Assembly (NCBI GenBank): GCA_910579515.1
Contig: CAJTUV010000013.1
Coordinates: 1 to 64,000, forward strand
Direction: 5' to 3'
Source: an uncultured Hungatella sp.
Lineage (GTDB): Bacteria > Bacillota > Clostridia > Lachnospirales > Lachnospiraceae
Length of the DNA: 64,000 nt
Under the pieces are notes generated by a model. That model did no database searches. It was not told where the DNA came from and worked only from the letters and a program-made list of their open reading frames with translations. This document shows, in pieces, positions 27,771-35,369 of the stretch (its first letter is position 1; each line of letters begins with the position of its first letter). Both the position numbers and the translations under genes were made by a program.

Positions 27771-28925
27771 ATGGCGTTTACATTGGATATTCCTAAAAAG
27801 GAAGAGATTAAAAAGGTAGTTGAAGAGGAGACCAGGGTTGACACAGAGACCAGTCTTATGATTTCAGACGCCTCAAAACAAAAAGGTGATGAGATACTTC
27901 TGACCAACATTGATAATTTTGAGGATAGGAAGGAGCTGACCAAGGCCATTGAGGAGTTTGGAGCGGATGTGGTAAAGAAATCTTCCAGCAAAAACGCTCT
28001 CATGAAGACCCGCATTGGCGATCTGTCTAAGGCTGGAGGGGAAAGCGGAGCGGTGGCCAAGGGGCTGGAGGAGCTTTCCCAGCAGATGAAGGATTTGGAC
28101 CCGTCGGGAATTGATTTTATTAAAAAGGGTCCCCTGGGAAAGCTGTTTAATCCGGTGAGATCTTATTTTAATAAGTATAAAGAAGCGGATACCGCCATTG
28201 CGGAGATTGTTCAGTCCCTGGAAAAGGGAGCCAGAGTACTTCGGGACGACAACACCACTCTGGAGCTGGAGCAGGCTTCTATGAGGGAACTGACGAAAGA
28301 GTTAAACCAGAAGATTGTATTAGGCGAGGAGCTTGACGCTTATCTGACAGAGCAGATTGAGCATCAAAGAGCAATCAATGGAGACGGAGAGAAAATAAAG
28401 TTTGTGGAGGAGGAGATTTTATTCCCCTTAAGACAGAGAATCATTGACTTTAACCAGATGCTGGCGGTAAATCAAAATGGCATCATTGCCATGGAAGTGA
28501 TTCGGAAGAATAATTATGAGCTGATCCGCTCTGTGAACAGGGCTCAGACGGTTACGATCTCTGCTTTGAATGTAGCGGTGACTGTGGCCGGAGCGCTGTA
28601 CAACCAGAAGATTGTGCTGGAGAAGGTGAAGATGTTAAACCAGACCACCAACAGTATGATTGAAGCTACTTCCAGAATGTTAAACACTCAGGGAACCGAA
28701 ATCCAGAAACAGGCCATGGACTCTAATCTTGATGTGGAGACCTTAAAGCGGGCTTTTCATGAGACTTTTGACGCCCTGGAGTCGATCAATGAGTATAAGC
28801 AGAAAGCCCTGCCTCAGATGAAGGAGACCATTGCAGAGTTTCGACAGCTGGCAGATGAGGGGGAGACGGTAATTCGCGGCATTGAGGAGTCTGAGATTAT
28901 GAGAAGGGGGAACTCTGACAGTTAA
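27771..28925 (+). CDS. TelA-family (toxic anion resistance) protein
   Basis: 384 residues, soluble, almost entirely helical and rich in Glu and Lys, with typical TelA features: DLDPSGIDFIKKGPLGKLFNPVRSYFNKY near residue 105, long coiled coils (about 140-240), and the conserved NQNGIIAMEVIRKNNYELIRSVNRAQTVTISAL block near 238. TelA/YaaN proteins are linked to tellurite, nisin and envelope-stress resistance and appear with VWA and XpaC proteins. How they work is unknown. The start has AAGGAAGGAG upstream. The MATE gene begins 5 bases after its stop. Confidence 0.88.
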   Translation: MAFTLDIPKKEEIKKVVEEETRVDTETSLMISDASKQKGDEILLTNIDNFEDRKELTKAIEEFGADVVKKSSSKNALMKTRIGDLSKAGGESGAVAKGLEELSQQMKDLDPSGIDFIKKGPLGKLFNPVRSYFNKYKEADTAIAEIVQSLEKGARVLRDDNTTLELEQASMRELTKELNQKIVLGEELDAYLTEQIEHQRAINGDGEKIKFVEEEILFPLRQRIIDFNQMLAVNQNGIIAMEVIRKNNYELIRSVNRAQTVTISALNVAVTVAGALYNQKIVLEKVKMLNQTTNSMIEATSRMLNTQGTEIQKQAMDSNLDVETLKRAFHETFDALESINEYKQKALPQMKETIAEFRQLADEGETVIRGIEESEIMRRGNSDS

Positions 28926-28930
28926 GCGGC

Positions 28931-30346
28931 ATGAGGACAAAATCAGATTTTGACTGGCGTTTTTTTATCAGGCATGTTGCCATTATCGCGGTTCCTGTGG
29001 CGCTTCAGAACCTTTTGACTACCACAGGGAGCATGGTGGACACGATGATGCTTGCCTCTCTGGGGGAGAAGACTGTGGGAGCCGTGGGGTTGTGCGCTCA
29101 GTTTTCCAGTTTGATGTTTGCCGGATATTGGGGGTTTGTAGGCGGCGGCATGATGTTTTTCTCCCAGTATTGGGGCGCTGGGGACAGGGAAGGGATCACC
29201 CGATCTTACGGACTGACTCTTTCGTTTATGACTGTGGTGGGTATTCTCTTTGCGTGCCTGGCCCTTTTGGCTCCAGGGCTGGTTATGAATATTTACACGG
29301 ACAAGGAGGAAATTCAAAAGATTGGCATCGCTTACCTGCAAATTGTAGGGTTTGCCTATCCCCTTCAGATTCTTGCCATGGCCATGAGCGCCCTTCTTCG
29401 TTCTATTGAACAGGTGAAGATTCCTCTGTATGGGGGAATTGCTTCTGTGTTTGCCAACTGCTTTTTCAATTATCTTTTGATTTTTGGAAAAGGAGGATTC
29501 CCTGAAATGGGGGCTGCAGGGGCGGCCTTGGGAACAGTTCTTGCAGGAGTGGTGAACCTTTTGATCCTTCTCTTTTTCATAATTAAGAGAAAGATTCCGT
29601 TTGTTTTAGAGTTTTCCAGGCATTTTCGCTGGACTCATAGTTTTATCAGACAGTATCTGAAACGATGTTTTCCGATTCTGTGCAATGAGGTTTTGATTGG
29701 AATTGGAAATATGATGATCAACATCGTCCTGGGACATCAGAGCGAGCAGGCCATAGCGGCTGTCGCTGTGTTTCGAACTCTGGAAGGGCTTGTTATCGCC
29801 TTTTTCAGCGGTTTTGCCAATGCGGCTACGATTTTGGTGGGCAAAGAAGTGGGGGCGGGAAATCATGAGGCGGCGTTTGAACGGGCCAAAAGGCTGGTGT
29901 ATCTGTGCAGTGGTTTTATCGGAATCGCCTGTCTGACCCTGGTTGGTATTCACAATCCCCTTCTCCATGCCATGGGGCTTAAAGAGGAATCCTACCGCAT
30001 CGGGACGGGAATGCTTCTTATTTACAGTGTGGCAGCGTTGTTTCGTATGGGTAACTGGGCCCAGAATGATACGTACCGATCCGCAGGGGATGCGGCATTT
30101 GGCTCTATTATGGAAATTACTTTTATGTATCTTATGGTACTTCCCTGCGTTTATGGGATCAATTATGGATTTCATGGGCCGTTTCTTTTGGTGTTTGCCT
30201 GCTGCTATGTGGATGAGCCTATACGCTATCTGATCATGCAGCGCCATATGTATTCTGCAAAGTGGATAAAACCGGTGTCAGCAGAGGGGATGGCTGCCAT
30301 TGGAGAATTCAGAAGGAAGCATGGATTAAGAGAGAGGAGAAAATGA
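28931..30346 (+). CDS. MATE-family efflux transporter
   Basis: 471 residues with 12 predicted membrane helices in two homologous halves. Family signatures include the N-terminal IAVPVALQNLLTTTGSMVDTMML, GFVGGGMMFFSQYWGAGD near 70, and the matching FANAATILVGKEVGAGNHEAAFERAKRL in the second half near 300. MATE proteins expel cationic drugs or metabolites using Na+ or H+. Position inside a stress and signalling run suggests a protective export role, but the substrate is unknown. The ribosome-binding site is weak (the gene starts 5 bases after telA), so translation is probably coupled. Confidence 0.88.
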   Translation: MRTKSDFDWRFFIRHVAIIAVPVALQNLLTTTGSMVDTMMLASLGEKTVGAVGLCAQFSSLMFAGYWGFVGGGMMFFSQYWGAGDREGITRSYGLTLSFMTVVGILFACLALLAPGLVMNIYTDKEEIQKIGIAYLQIVGFAYPLQILAMAMSALLRSIEQVKIPLYGGIASVFANCFFNYLLIFGKGGFPEMGAAGAALGTVLAGVVNLLILLFFIIKRKIPFVLEFSRHFRWTHSFIRQYLKRCFPILCNEVLIGIGNMMINIVLGHQSEQAIAAVAVFRTLEGLVIAFFSGFANAATILVGKEVGAGNHEAAFERAKRLVYLCSGFIGIACLTLVGIHNPLLHAMGLKEESYRIGTGMLLIYSVAALFRMGNWAQNDTYRSAGDAAFGSIMEITFMYLMVLPCVYGINYGFHGPFLLVFACCYVDEPIRYLIMQRHMYSAKWIKPVSAEGMAAIGEFRRKHGLRERRK

Positions 30347-30347
30347 A

Positions 30348-31622
30348 TTGACGGAAATGAAAATTGTAAGGGTTGAGGAACAGATTATCCGGCTGGAACA
30401 TGTAAATTCCATAGGCGTAATCGGCGATCCGGGCTGCGAAGGACTGGGAACTTACAATATGAAGGTCTATGCAGGAGCGCTGGAAGAGAGCGGAAAGGCG
30501 GATATTACACTGATTGCAGGCGACTTGGTTCCGGCGGGAAAGAAGCGTTACTATCAGCAAATCCAGGAAATGACAGAGGCTTTGGCAAAGAATCCAGTCT
30601 ATTGTCTGAGAGGGAATCATGACACAGGGGAATATACGGAATACTTCGGAGAGAAAAACTATGGGCTTTTGACAGACAAGTTTGCAGTGGTGGTAATGGA
30701 TAATGCGCTCCGAACGTTTGAAGAGGAAGGGCTGGAACTTTTGTCAAAGGTTCTCTCTATGGAGGAAGTGAATCAGGTGATAATTGCGTTCCATATTCCA
30801 GTTCCCAATCATTTTATTATGAATTGTGTGTCCGAGGAAGAATTTTCTCGCCTGAAAAAGGCATATGAACCATGGAAGCATAAGGTGAAATACTTACTCT
30901 GCGGTCATGTTCATTCCCGGTTTGTAGATGAGGTGGACGGGATTCCTCTTATCTGTACTGGCGGCGGGGGTGCCATGATAGAGGATGTGTCAAAGGATAT
31001 TCGGGCCTGTGATGTGGAGCACCATATCGTTCGCTTTTATGAGAAGAATGGGGAACTGAACTATGAGATTGTCAATCTTTCTGAGGACTGCTATACACAG
31101 GAAGGAAAGGAGGCAATCTTAGGAGAGAAGCTTCACGAAACAGTGCAGGCAGAGCTTTTGGCTCATTTTCGGTATCTGATGTTTGCAGACAGGGCAGGGC
31201 GCAGGGGACTGAATGAGATTTCCAATCTCTTTCGGGCGTTGGCGGCTTCTGAATACTATCACGCGCGAAACTTTTACTCCATTCTTGACCGTCCGCCTGC
31301 TTTTAAGGAGACGGTGGAAACCTTTGTGCCAGGGGAGAACTTTGAGTTTGAACATCTGTATCCGATGCTGAGAGAGTATGCCAGGACTCACGAAAGCCCT
31401 GTGACTCAGCAGGCCTACGAGGGCGCGGCGGCTGCGGAAAAGGTTCATGGGGTTCTTTTGAGGAAGGCTGTGGAGGTGGAAACGTTTTCAGAGGGAGAGA
31501 TCTATGTCTGTCCTATCTGCGGGTATGTGATGGTTGGAGAATCTGTGCCGGAACGGTGTCCGGTCTGCGGGGGACCGAAAAAACAGTATGAGGCGTTTTG
31601 GGTGGAGGAAGAAAAGGAGTAA
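30348..31622 (+). CDS. metallophosphatase-rubrerythrin fusion protein
   Basis: 424 residues starting at TTG 30348, which has AGGAG eight bases upstream; ATG 30357 is an alternative. Residues 1-240 are a calcineurin-like phosphoesterase with IAGDLVP, LRGNHDTG, AFHIPVPNH and LLCGHVHSR, but the first motif is GDPG where family members have DxH. From about 262 a ferritin-like rubrerythrin domain follows, with the di-iron ligands in QAELLAHFRY, SEYYHARNF and EKVHGVLL. A rubredoxin-like zinc or iron site ends the protein (CPICGY...CPVCGG). Rubrerythrins reduce peroxide in anaerobes. It is the last gene of the eight-gene run. Confidence 0.85.
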   Translation: MTEMKIVRVEEQIIRLEHVNSIGVIGDPGCEGLGTYNMKVYAGALEESGKADITLIAGDLVPAGKKRYYQQIQEMTEALAKNPVYCLRGNHDTGEYTEYFGEKNYGLLTDKFAVVVMDNALRTFEEEGLELLSKVLSMEEVNQVIIAFHIPVPNHFIMNCVSEEEFSRLKKAYEPWKHKVKYLLCGHVHSRFVDEVDGIPLICTGGGGAMIEDVSKDIRACDVEHHIVRFYEKNGELNYEIVNLSEDCYTQEGKEAILGEKLHETVQAELLAHFRYLMFADRAGRRGLNEISNLFRALAASEYYHARNFYSILDRPPAFKETVETFVPGENFEFEHLYPMLREYARTHESPVTQQAYEGAAAAEKVHGVLLRKAVEVETFSEGEIYVCPICGYVMVGESVPERCPVCGGPKKQYEAFWVEEEKE

Positions 31623-31634
31623 AAATAGAAGGGG

Positions 31635-31680
31635 CTGTCGCATTAACGAATTAAAATTCGCGAAGCGACAGCTTCATTTT
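31635..31680 (+). terminator. hairpin at the left end of the IS remnant, likely terminator of the signalling operon
   Basis: GCTGTCGC 31635-31642 pairs with GCGACAGC 31666-31673 and CGAATT pairs with AATTCG inside, followed by TTCATTTTT. It begins 13 bases after the stop of the fusion gene, and no other terminator is visible. Confidence 0.6.
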
Positions 31681-31978
31681 TGCTGTTTTTACATGTGATT
31701 TTAAGAAAAAGTCCCGGATTGTTTGCGGCCGCTTCAATTTTTGTGCCGTCAATAAAAATTGTTTCACCTGAAATTTCTCCCAAGTCAAAAAGCGCATTGG
31801 ACATTTCTGCAAGGATCCGCTTAGAACAAGGTGCAGAATGAATGCTCCGGAACCGTGCAGATGTTGCATGGTCAGGAGCAGGCGCGCCTTCTAAAAGAAA
31901 CATGAAATGGATATCTCTTTTACAGTTAAGCTCCATGGAACGGGAAGAATAATCCCCATTCATGTAAGAGTAAAGCAC
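31643..31978 (-). pseudogene. IS1182-family transposase fragment
   Basis: About 110 codons on the reverse strand containing typical IS1182 transposase blocks: YSYMNGDYSSRSMEL, FLLEGAPAPDHATSARFR, and GETIFIDGTKIEAAAN, which includes the DGTKIEA catalytic-region signature. Intact family members have about 450-550 residues. Here the N-terminal DNA-binding part is replaced by the terminal repeat and everything after EAAAN is lost, ending in unrelated residues and a stop. Not functional. Confidence 0.85.
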
Positions 31979-32049
31979 AATCTTCAGAAGTGTTCTTACT
32001 TAGTGCGACAGCCCCTTTTTTGAATTATTGAACAAAATGTAAAAAATAC

Positions 32050-32101
32050 TTGACATTCAATGTAAAGTATACTATACTTTAGATGTAAAGTTGATTTTAC
32101 A
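32050..32101 (+). promoter_or_regulatory. promoter with two palindromic operators ahead of the XRE gene
   Basis: TTGACA 32050-32055 and TATACT 32073-32078, spacer 17. A perfect palindrome AAAGTATA-C-TATACTTT (32064-32080) covers the -10 box, and a second, TGTAAA-N6-TTTACA, lies at 32084-32101. Both include TGTAAAG-type half sites. Likely binding sites of the XRE repressor encoded 34 bases downstream. Confidence 0.75.
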
Positions 32102-32134
32102 GTGATACAAAAGTACAGAGAAAAGGGTGGTGGA

Positions 32135-32332
32135 ATGAATAACCGGATTCAGGAGTTGAGAAAGGAGAGACGAATTCGTCAGGAAGATTTGGCAGATGCG
32201 GTAGGCGTTACCAGGCAGACCATTATTTCTTTAGAGAATGGAAAGTATAATGCGTCTTTACAGTTAGCATATCGGATCGCCAGATTTTTTGACAGACAGA
32301 TTGAACAGGTTTTTATATTTGAGGAGGAATGA
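32135..32332 (+). CDS. XRE/YozG-like helix-turn-helix regulator
   Basis: 65 residues, almost all a single Cro/C1-type helix-turn-helix: [49 protein letters not shown]. The ATG at 32135 is chosen because the product then begins at the domain, with GGTGG upstream; the frame is open to 32102. Such short regulators usually form an operon with a small membrane protein, as here, and repress their own promoter, where two palindromes lie. Confidence 0.88.
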   Translation: MNNRIQELRKERRIRQEDLADAVGVTRQTIISLENGKYNASLQLAYRIARFFDRQIEQVFIFEEE

Positions 32333-32335
32333 AGC

Positions 32336-32824
32336 ATGTGGATGAAGCAGGTGTTTGAGGAGCGGTCCATGGATTTTGAGAGAATTTGTAAAACGAGAAT
32401 TCGTATCGGGATAGGAGTCGTATTTTTAGGGGCCTTAGCGGTTTTGGTTGTGGGGTTAAGCCAGGGTGATTTACCGATACGGTATCTAAAAGAAGGGACG
32501 AGAGAGTTTATAGCCAATTTTTATCTCTGGATGGGGATAGGCTTGATGGCAGGAGGGTTAGTAAAGATTGCAAAGGGCCGGCGGCTTTTGAGAAACCCTG
32601 ATTTAAAACGGAAGCAGGAGATTATGGAGACAGATGAGAGAAATCGGGAGCTTGGGCTGAGATGCTGGGCTTACAGCGGCTATACGATGTTTCTTCTTCT
32701 GTATCTGGGCATTCTGGCAAGTGGGTTTGTAAGTGCTACTCTTGCCTGGGTGCTCCTGACTGTTTCAGGAGTGTATGGCTTGTTATTGATTCTGTTTCGA
32801 ATGATACTTCAAAGGAGGATGTAA
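32336..32824 (+). CDS. four-helix membrane protein partnered with the XRE regulator
   Basis: 162 residues with four membrane helices in two pairs (about 22-42, 62-80, 113-130, 134-155) and a cytoplasmic loop containing METDERNRELGLRCWAYSGY. The DERN motif before the third helix resembles the DUF2178-type proteins that occur beside YozG-like regulators. Function is unknown; a role as sensor or partner of the regulator is an inference from pairing. It starts 3 bases after the regulator's stop, with GAGGAGG inside that gene's end. Confidence 0.65.
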   Translation: MWMKQVFEERSMDFERICKTRIRIGIGVVFLGALAVLVVGLSQGDLPIRYLKEGTREFIANFYLWMGIGLMAGGLVKIAKGRRLLRNPDLKRKQEIMETDERNRELGLRCWAYSGYTMFLLLYLGILASGFVSATLAWVLLTVSGVYGLLLILFRMILQRRM

Positions 32825-32828
32825 GAAG

Positions 32829-33935
32829 ATGAGTCAGAAAAGAATTCGGGATTTTCAGTTACAAGTAGGAACTATGAAAACGGGGAAAAGGAATAAGATT
32901 ACCGATGTACCGGGAGTTTTAGTAGGCCATTCCACCATAAAGACAGAGGCCAATCGTACAGGAGTCACCGTTATCCTTCCGGGAACGGACAATGGGTTTG
33001 TGAAGAAATATACAGCGGCCTCTTATGTTCATAATGGATTTGGAAAAAGCTGCGGCCTTCTTCAGATTGATGAGCTGGGTTCTCTGGAGACCCCTATTGC
33101 TCTTACTAATACCCTAAATGTGGGATTGGTGTGGGATGCCATGACTCAATATGTGATGGATCAATGTGAAAAGGAGAAGGTAGAGGTAAAAAGCTTGAAC
33201 ACCGTAGTGGGCGAGTGTAATGACAGCTCCATAAATCAGATTCAGAGGCGGGCAGTAAAAGAAGAGCATGTGCTGGAGGCTATCCGTAGTGCAGAAGAAG
33301 ATTTTGCAGAAGGGGATGTGGGCGCAGGGACGGGAACGGTCTGCTATGGTTTAAAAGGCGGCATCGGCTCTGCCTCCAGAATCCTTACGGTTGGAGAAAA
33401 GGAGTATACCATCGGCGTATTGGTACAGTCTAATTTTGGATCTACGGAAGATTTTGTGCTGTGTGGTTTTCCGGCAGGCCAGTGGATTCTGAAACAGAAA
33501 AAGGAGAAAGAGAATATGGCTGTTTCGGAGTGTGATAAAGGGTCCATCATGACCATTCTGGCTACGGACCTTCCGGTTTCTGCCAGACAGCTAAAGCGGA
33601 TTATCCGCAGGACTGCTGTGGGAATCGCCAGAACAGGGGCTTATACAGGCCATGGAAGCGGTGAGGTGATGATCGGCTTTACGACTGCCAACCGGATTCC
33701 CACTGCAAAAGAAAAGCCGGTTTTTTCCCAGACTATGATTCATGAAGATTTCATCAATCTTGCGTTTCGGGCAGCAGCAGAAGCTTCCCAGGAAGCGATC
33801 TTAAATTCTATGGTGTGCGCAGAGCAGACAGTTGGGAGAGAGGGGCAGATCTATTATAGCCTGAAGGAATTTCTGCCCCAGATGGTGGAACAGACGTTAC
33901 AGTTCACTCATGTCGGAAACGCAGCTTCGGAGTGA
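32829..33935 (+). CDS. P1-family (DmpA/S58-type) aminopeptidase
   Basis: 368 residues of the self-cleaving DmpA fold (Ntn-like). Blocks include KITDVPGVLVGHSTI near 20, NTVVGECNDSS near 125, GAGTGTVCYGLKGGIGSASR near 165, and the cleavage/nucleophile site CDKGSIMTILATDLP, in which Ser239 would become the new N-terminus. DmpA-like enzymes release N-terminal D- or L-amino acids or beta-peptides. It has no signal peptide and is cytoplasmic. It starts 4 bases after the membrane-protein gene, so the three genes form an operon. Confidence 0.9.
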   Translation: MSQKRIRDFQLQVGTMKTGKRNKITDVPGVLVGHSTIKTEANRTGVTVILPGTDNGFVKKYTAASYVHNGFGKSCGLLQIDELGSLETPIALTNTLNVGLVWDAMTQYVMDQCEKEKVEVKSLNTVVGECNDSSINQIQRRAVKEEHVLEAIRSAEEDFAEGDVGAGTGTVCYGLKGGIGSASRILTVGEKEYTIGVLVQSNFGSTEDFVLCGFPAGQWILKQKKEKENMAVSECDKGSIMTILATDLPVSARQLKRIIRRTAVGIARTGAYTGHGSGEVMIGFTTANRIPTAKEKPVFSQTMIHEDFINLAFRAAAEASQEAILNSMVCAEQTVGREGQIYYSLKEFLPQMVEQTLQFTHVGNAASE

Positions 33936-33994
33936 CTGCAAAGCGGGCCCTTTGGATATGCACGAACGTCTTATGTGACAGAGTGAGAAAAAGG

Positions 33995-34023
33995 TTGACA
34001 AATAAAATAAGGCTTTTTACAAT
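33995..34023 (+). promoter_or_regulatory. promoter of the flavin reductase-rubredoxin operon
   Basis: TTGACA 33995-34000 and TACAAT 34018-34023, spacer 17, about 50 bases before the start codon. Confidence 0.72.
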
Positions 34024-34071
34024 CTAAAGTGTAAAATATTCACAAGGGAAAGAAATCATGGAGGGACAAAG

Positions 34072-34689
34072 ATGAACCAAAAAACCATGTACAACTTAAC
34101 GTATGGATTATTTGTTCTGACGTCCGGTTTTGACGGAAAGGACAGCGGCTGTATTATCAATACTGCAGGCCAGGTGACAGCGGAGCCAAATAGAATTAGC
34201 ATTGCAGTAAATAAGGGGAATTTTACCCACGACTTGGTGAAAAAGAGTGGAAAGTTCAATATTTCGATTCTCAGCCAGGAGGCCCGCTTTGAAACGTTTC
34301 AACACTTTGGCTTTCAGTCTGGACGAAATGTGGACAAATTTGCCGGTTATACAGACTGTAAACGCAGCGGCAACGGGCTGTATTACGTGACAGCAGGAGC
34401 GAATGGATACATCAGTGCAAAGGTAGAACAGGAGGTTGATCTGGGGAGTCATACGCTGTTTCTTGCAGCAGTAGAGGATATGGAGGTATTGTCGGATACT
34501 CCGTCAACCACATATTCTTATTATCAGTCACATATTAAGCCAAAACCAGAAGCGCCCAAGACGTCAGGGAAAACTGTGTGGCGTTGTACGGTGTGTGGTT
34601 ATATTTATGAGGGAGAGGAACTTCCTTCTGACTTTATATGTCCGCTTTGCAAACATCCAGCTTCCGATTTTGAAAAGGTGACGTCATGA
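34072..34689 (+). CDS. flavin reductase-rubredoxin fusion (high-molecular-weight rubredoxin type)
   Basis: 205 residues. The N-terminal 150 form an FMN-binding flavin-reductase-like domain (TYGLFVLTSGFDGKDSG near 8; SGKFNISILSQEA). The C-terminal 45 form a rubredoxin with two CxxC pairs (CTVCGYIYEGEE and CPLCKHPASDFEKV). The same two-domain protein (Hrb) in acetogens passes electrons from NAD(P)H to oxygen- or NO-reducing flavoproteins. A cytoplasmic oxygen-protection role is likely. The stop overlaps the PHP gene by 4 bases. Confidence 0.9.
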   Translation: MNQKTMYNLTYGLFVLTSGFDGKDSGCIINTAGQVTAEPNRISIAVNKGNFTHDLVKKSGKFNISILSQEARFETFQHFGFQSGRNVDKFAGYTDCKRSGNGLYYVTAGANGYISAKVEQEVDLGSHTLFLAAVEDMEVLSDTPSTTYSYYQSHIKPKPEAPKTSGKTVWRCTVCGYIYEGEELPSDFICPLCKHPASDFEKVTS

Positions 34690-35369
34690 CCCTTACAGAG
34701 CTTCATTTTCACACATCAGAAAGCAGTCCCTGCGGCAAGGTTCCTGCAAAAAAGGGACTGACCATGTACCAGAAGGCTGGGTATGGGGCTGTTGTGGTCA
34801 CAGACCATTTCAGCCGAAGTGTCTATGGGAAAAAAGATTACCGAGACTGGGCAATGGTTGTGAATCAGTTTTTAGCAGGATATGAAGAGGCGAAGCAGAC
34901 AGGTCAGAAGCTGGGAGTATCCGTCTATCTTGGAATGGAACTGAGGTTTCCTCATGATGAGAATGATTTTCTGATTTATGGACTGGACAAGGAGTATCTT
35001 TTGGCCCGGCCATGGATTTATGAACAGGAACTCAACCAGGTGTATGAGGATCTGCAAAAACATGGAATGGTGATTTTCCAGGCGCATCCTTTCCGCGAAA
35101 AATGCAGCAGGGCCAATCCATCCCATTTAAATGGGATCGAGATCATAAACGGAAATCCGCGTCACAATTCGAGAAATGATTTGGCCTCTTCATGGGCCAG
35201 GGAACACAATCTGGTGGGAATCTGCGGATCAGATTTCCATCAGGTTGAGGATTTGAATGGAAATGGCGTTTCTTTAAATTCCCTTCCAGAGTCAGAAAGG
35301 GAGCTTGCCCAGAGGTTGAAGATAGGGGAATTTACCATACATGTCAAAAGAAAAGGGGAAGGAACATGA
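34686..35369 (+). CDS. PHP-domain phosphoesterase
   Basis: 227 residues with PHP metal motifs in order: ELHFHTSESSPCGK (HxH, residues about 5-8), VVVTDHFS near 36, an aspartate/glutamate loop (YLGMELRFP), IFQAHPFR near 135, and GSDFHQ near 178. These form a trinuclear metal centre acting on phosphate esters, for example histidinol-phosphate-like or nucleotide substrates. The exact substrate is unknown. It overlaps both neighbours by 4 bases (flavin reductase-rubredoxin before, GH2 after), so all three are co-translated. Confidence 0.87.
   Translation: MTLTELHFHTSESSPCGKVPAKKGLTMYQKAGYGAVVVTDHFSRSVYGKKDYRDWAMVVNQFLAGYEEAKQTGQKLGVSVYLGMELRFPHDENDFLIYGLDKEYLLARPWIYEQELNQVYEDLQKHGMVIFQAHPFREKCSRANPSHLNGIEIINGNPRHNSRNDLASSWAREHNLVGICGSDFHQVEDLNGNGVSLNSLPESERELAQRLKIGEFTIHVKRKGEGT

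Larger units (their letters stand above)
31630..32017. mobile_element. internally deleted IS1182-like element with intact terminal repeats
   Basis: Both ends carry AAGGGGCTGTCGCA in inverted orientation (31630-31643 and 32004-32017). Inside is a fragment of an IS1182-type transposase on the reverse strand, missing its N- and C-terminal parts. About 0.39 kb remains, so it cannot move by itself but could still be mobilised by a related transposase. I could not find a clear target duplication. Confidence 0.85.

Noticed and set aside
29606..30247. A 213-codon reverse open frame opposite the MATE gene
   Set aside because: No ribosome-binding site or family motif; MATE is certain in the forward direction.
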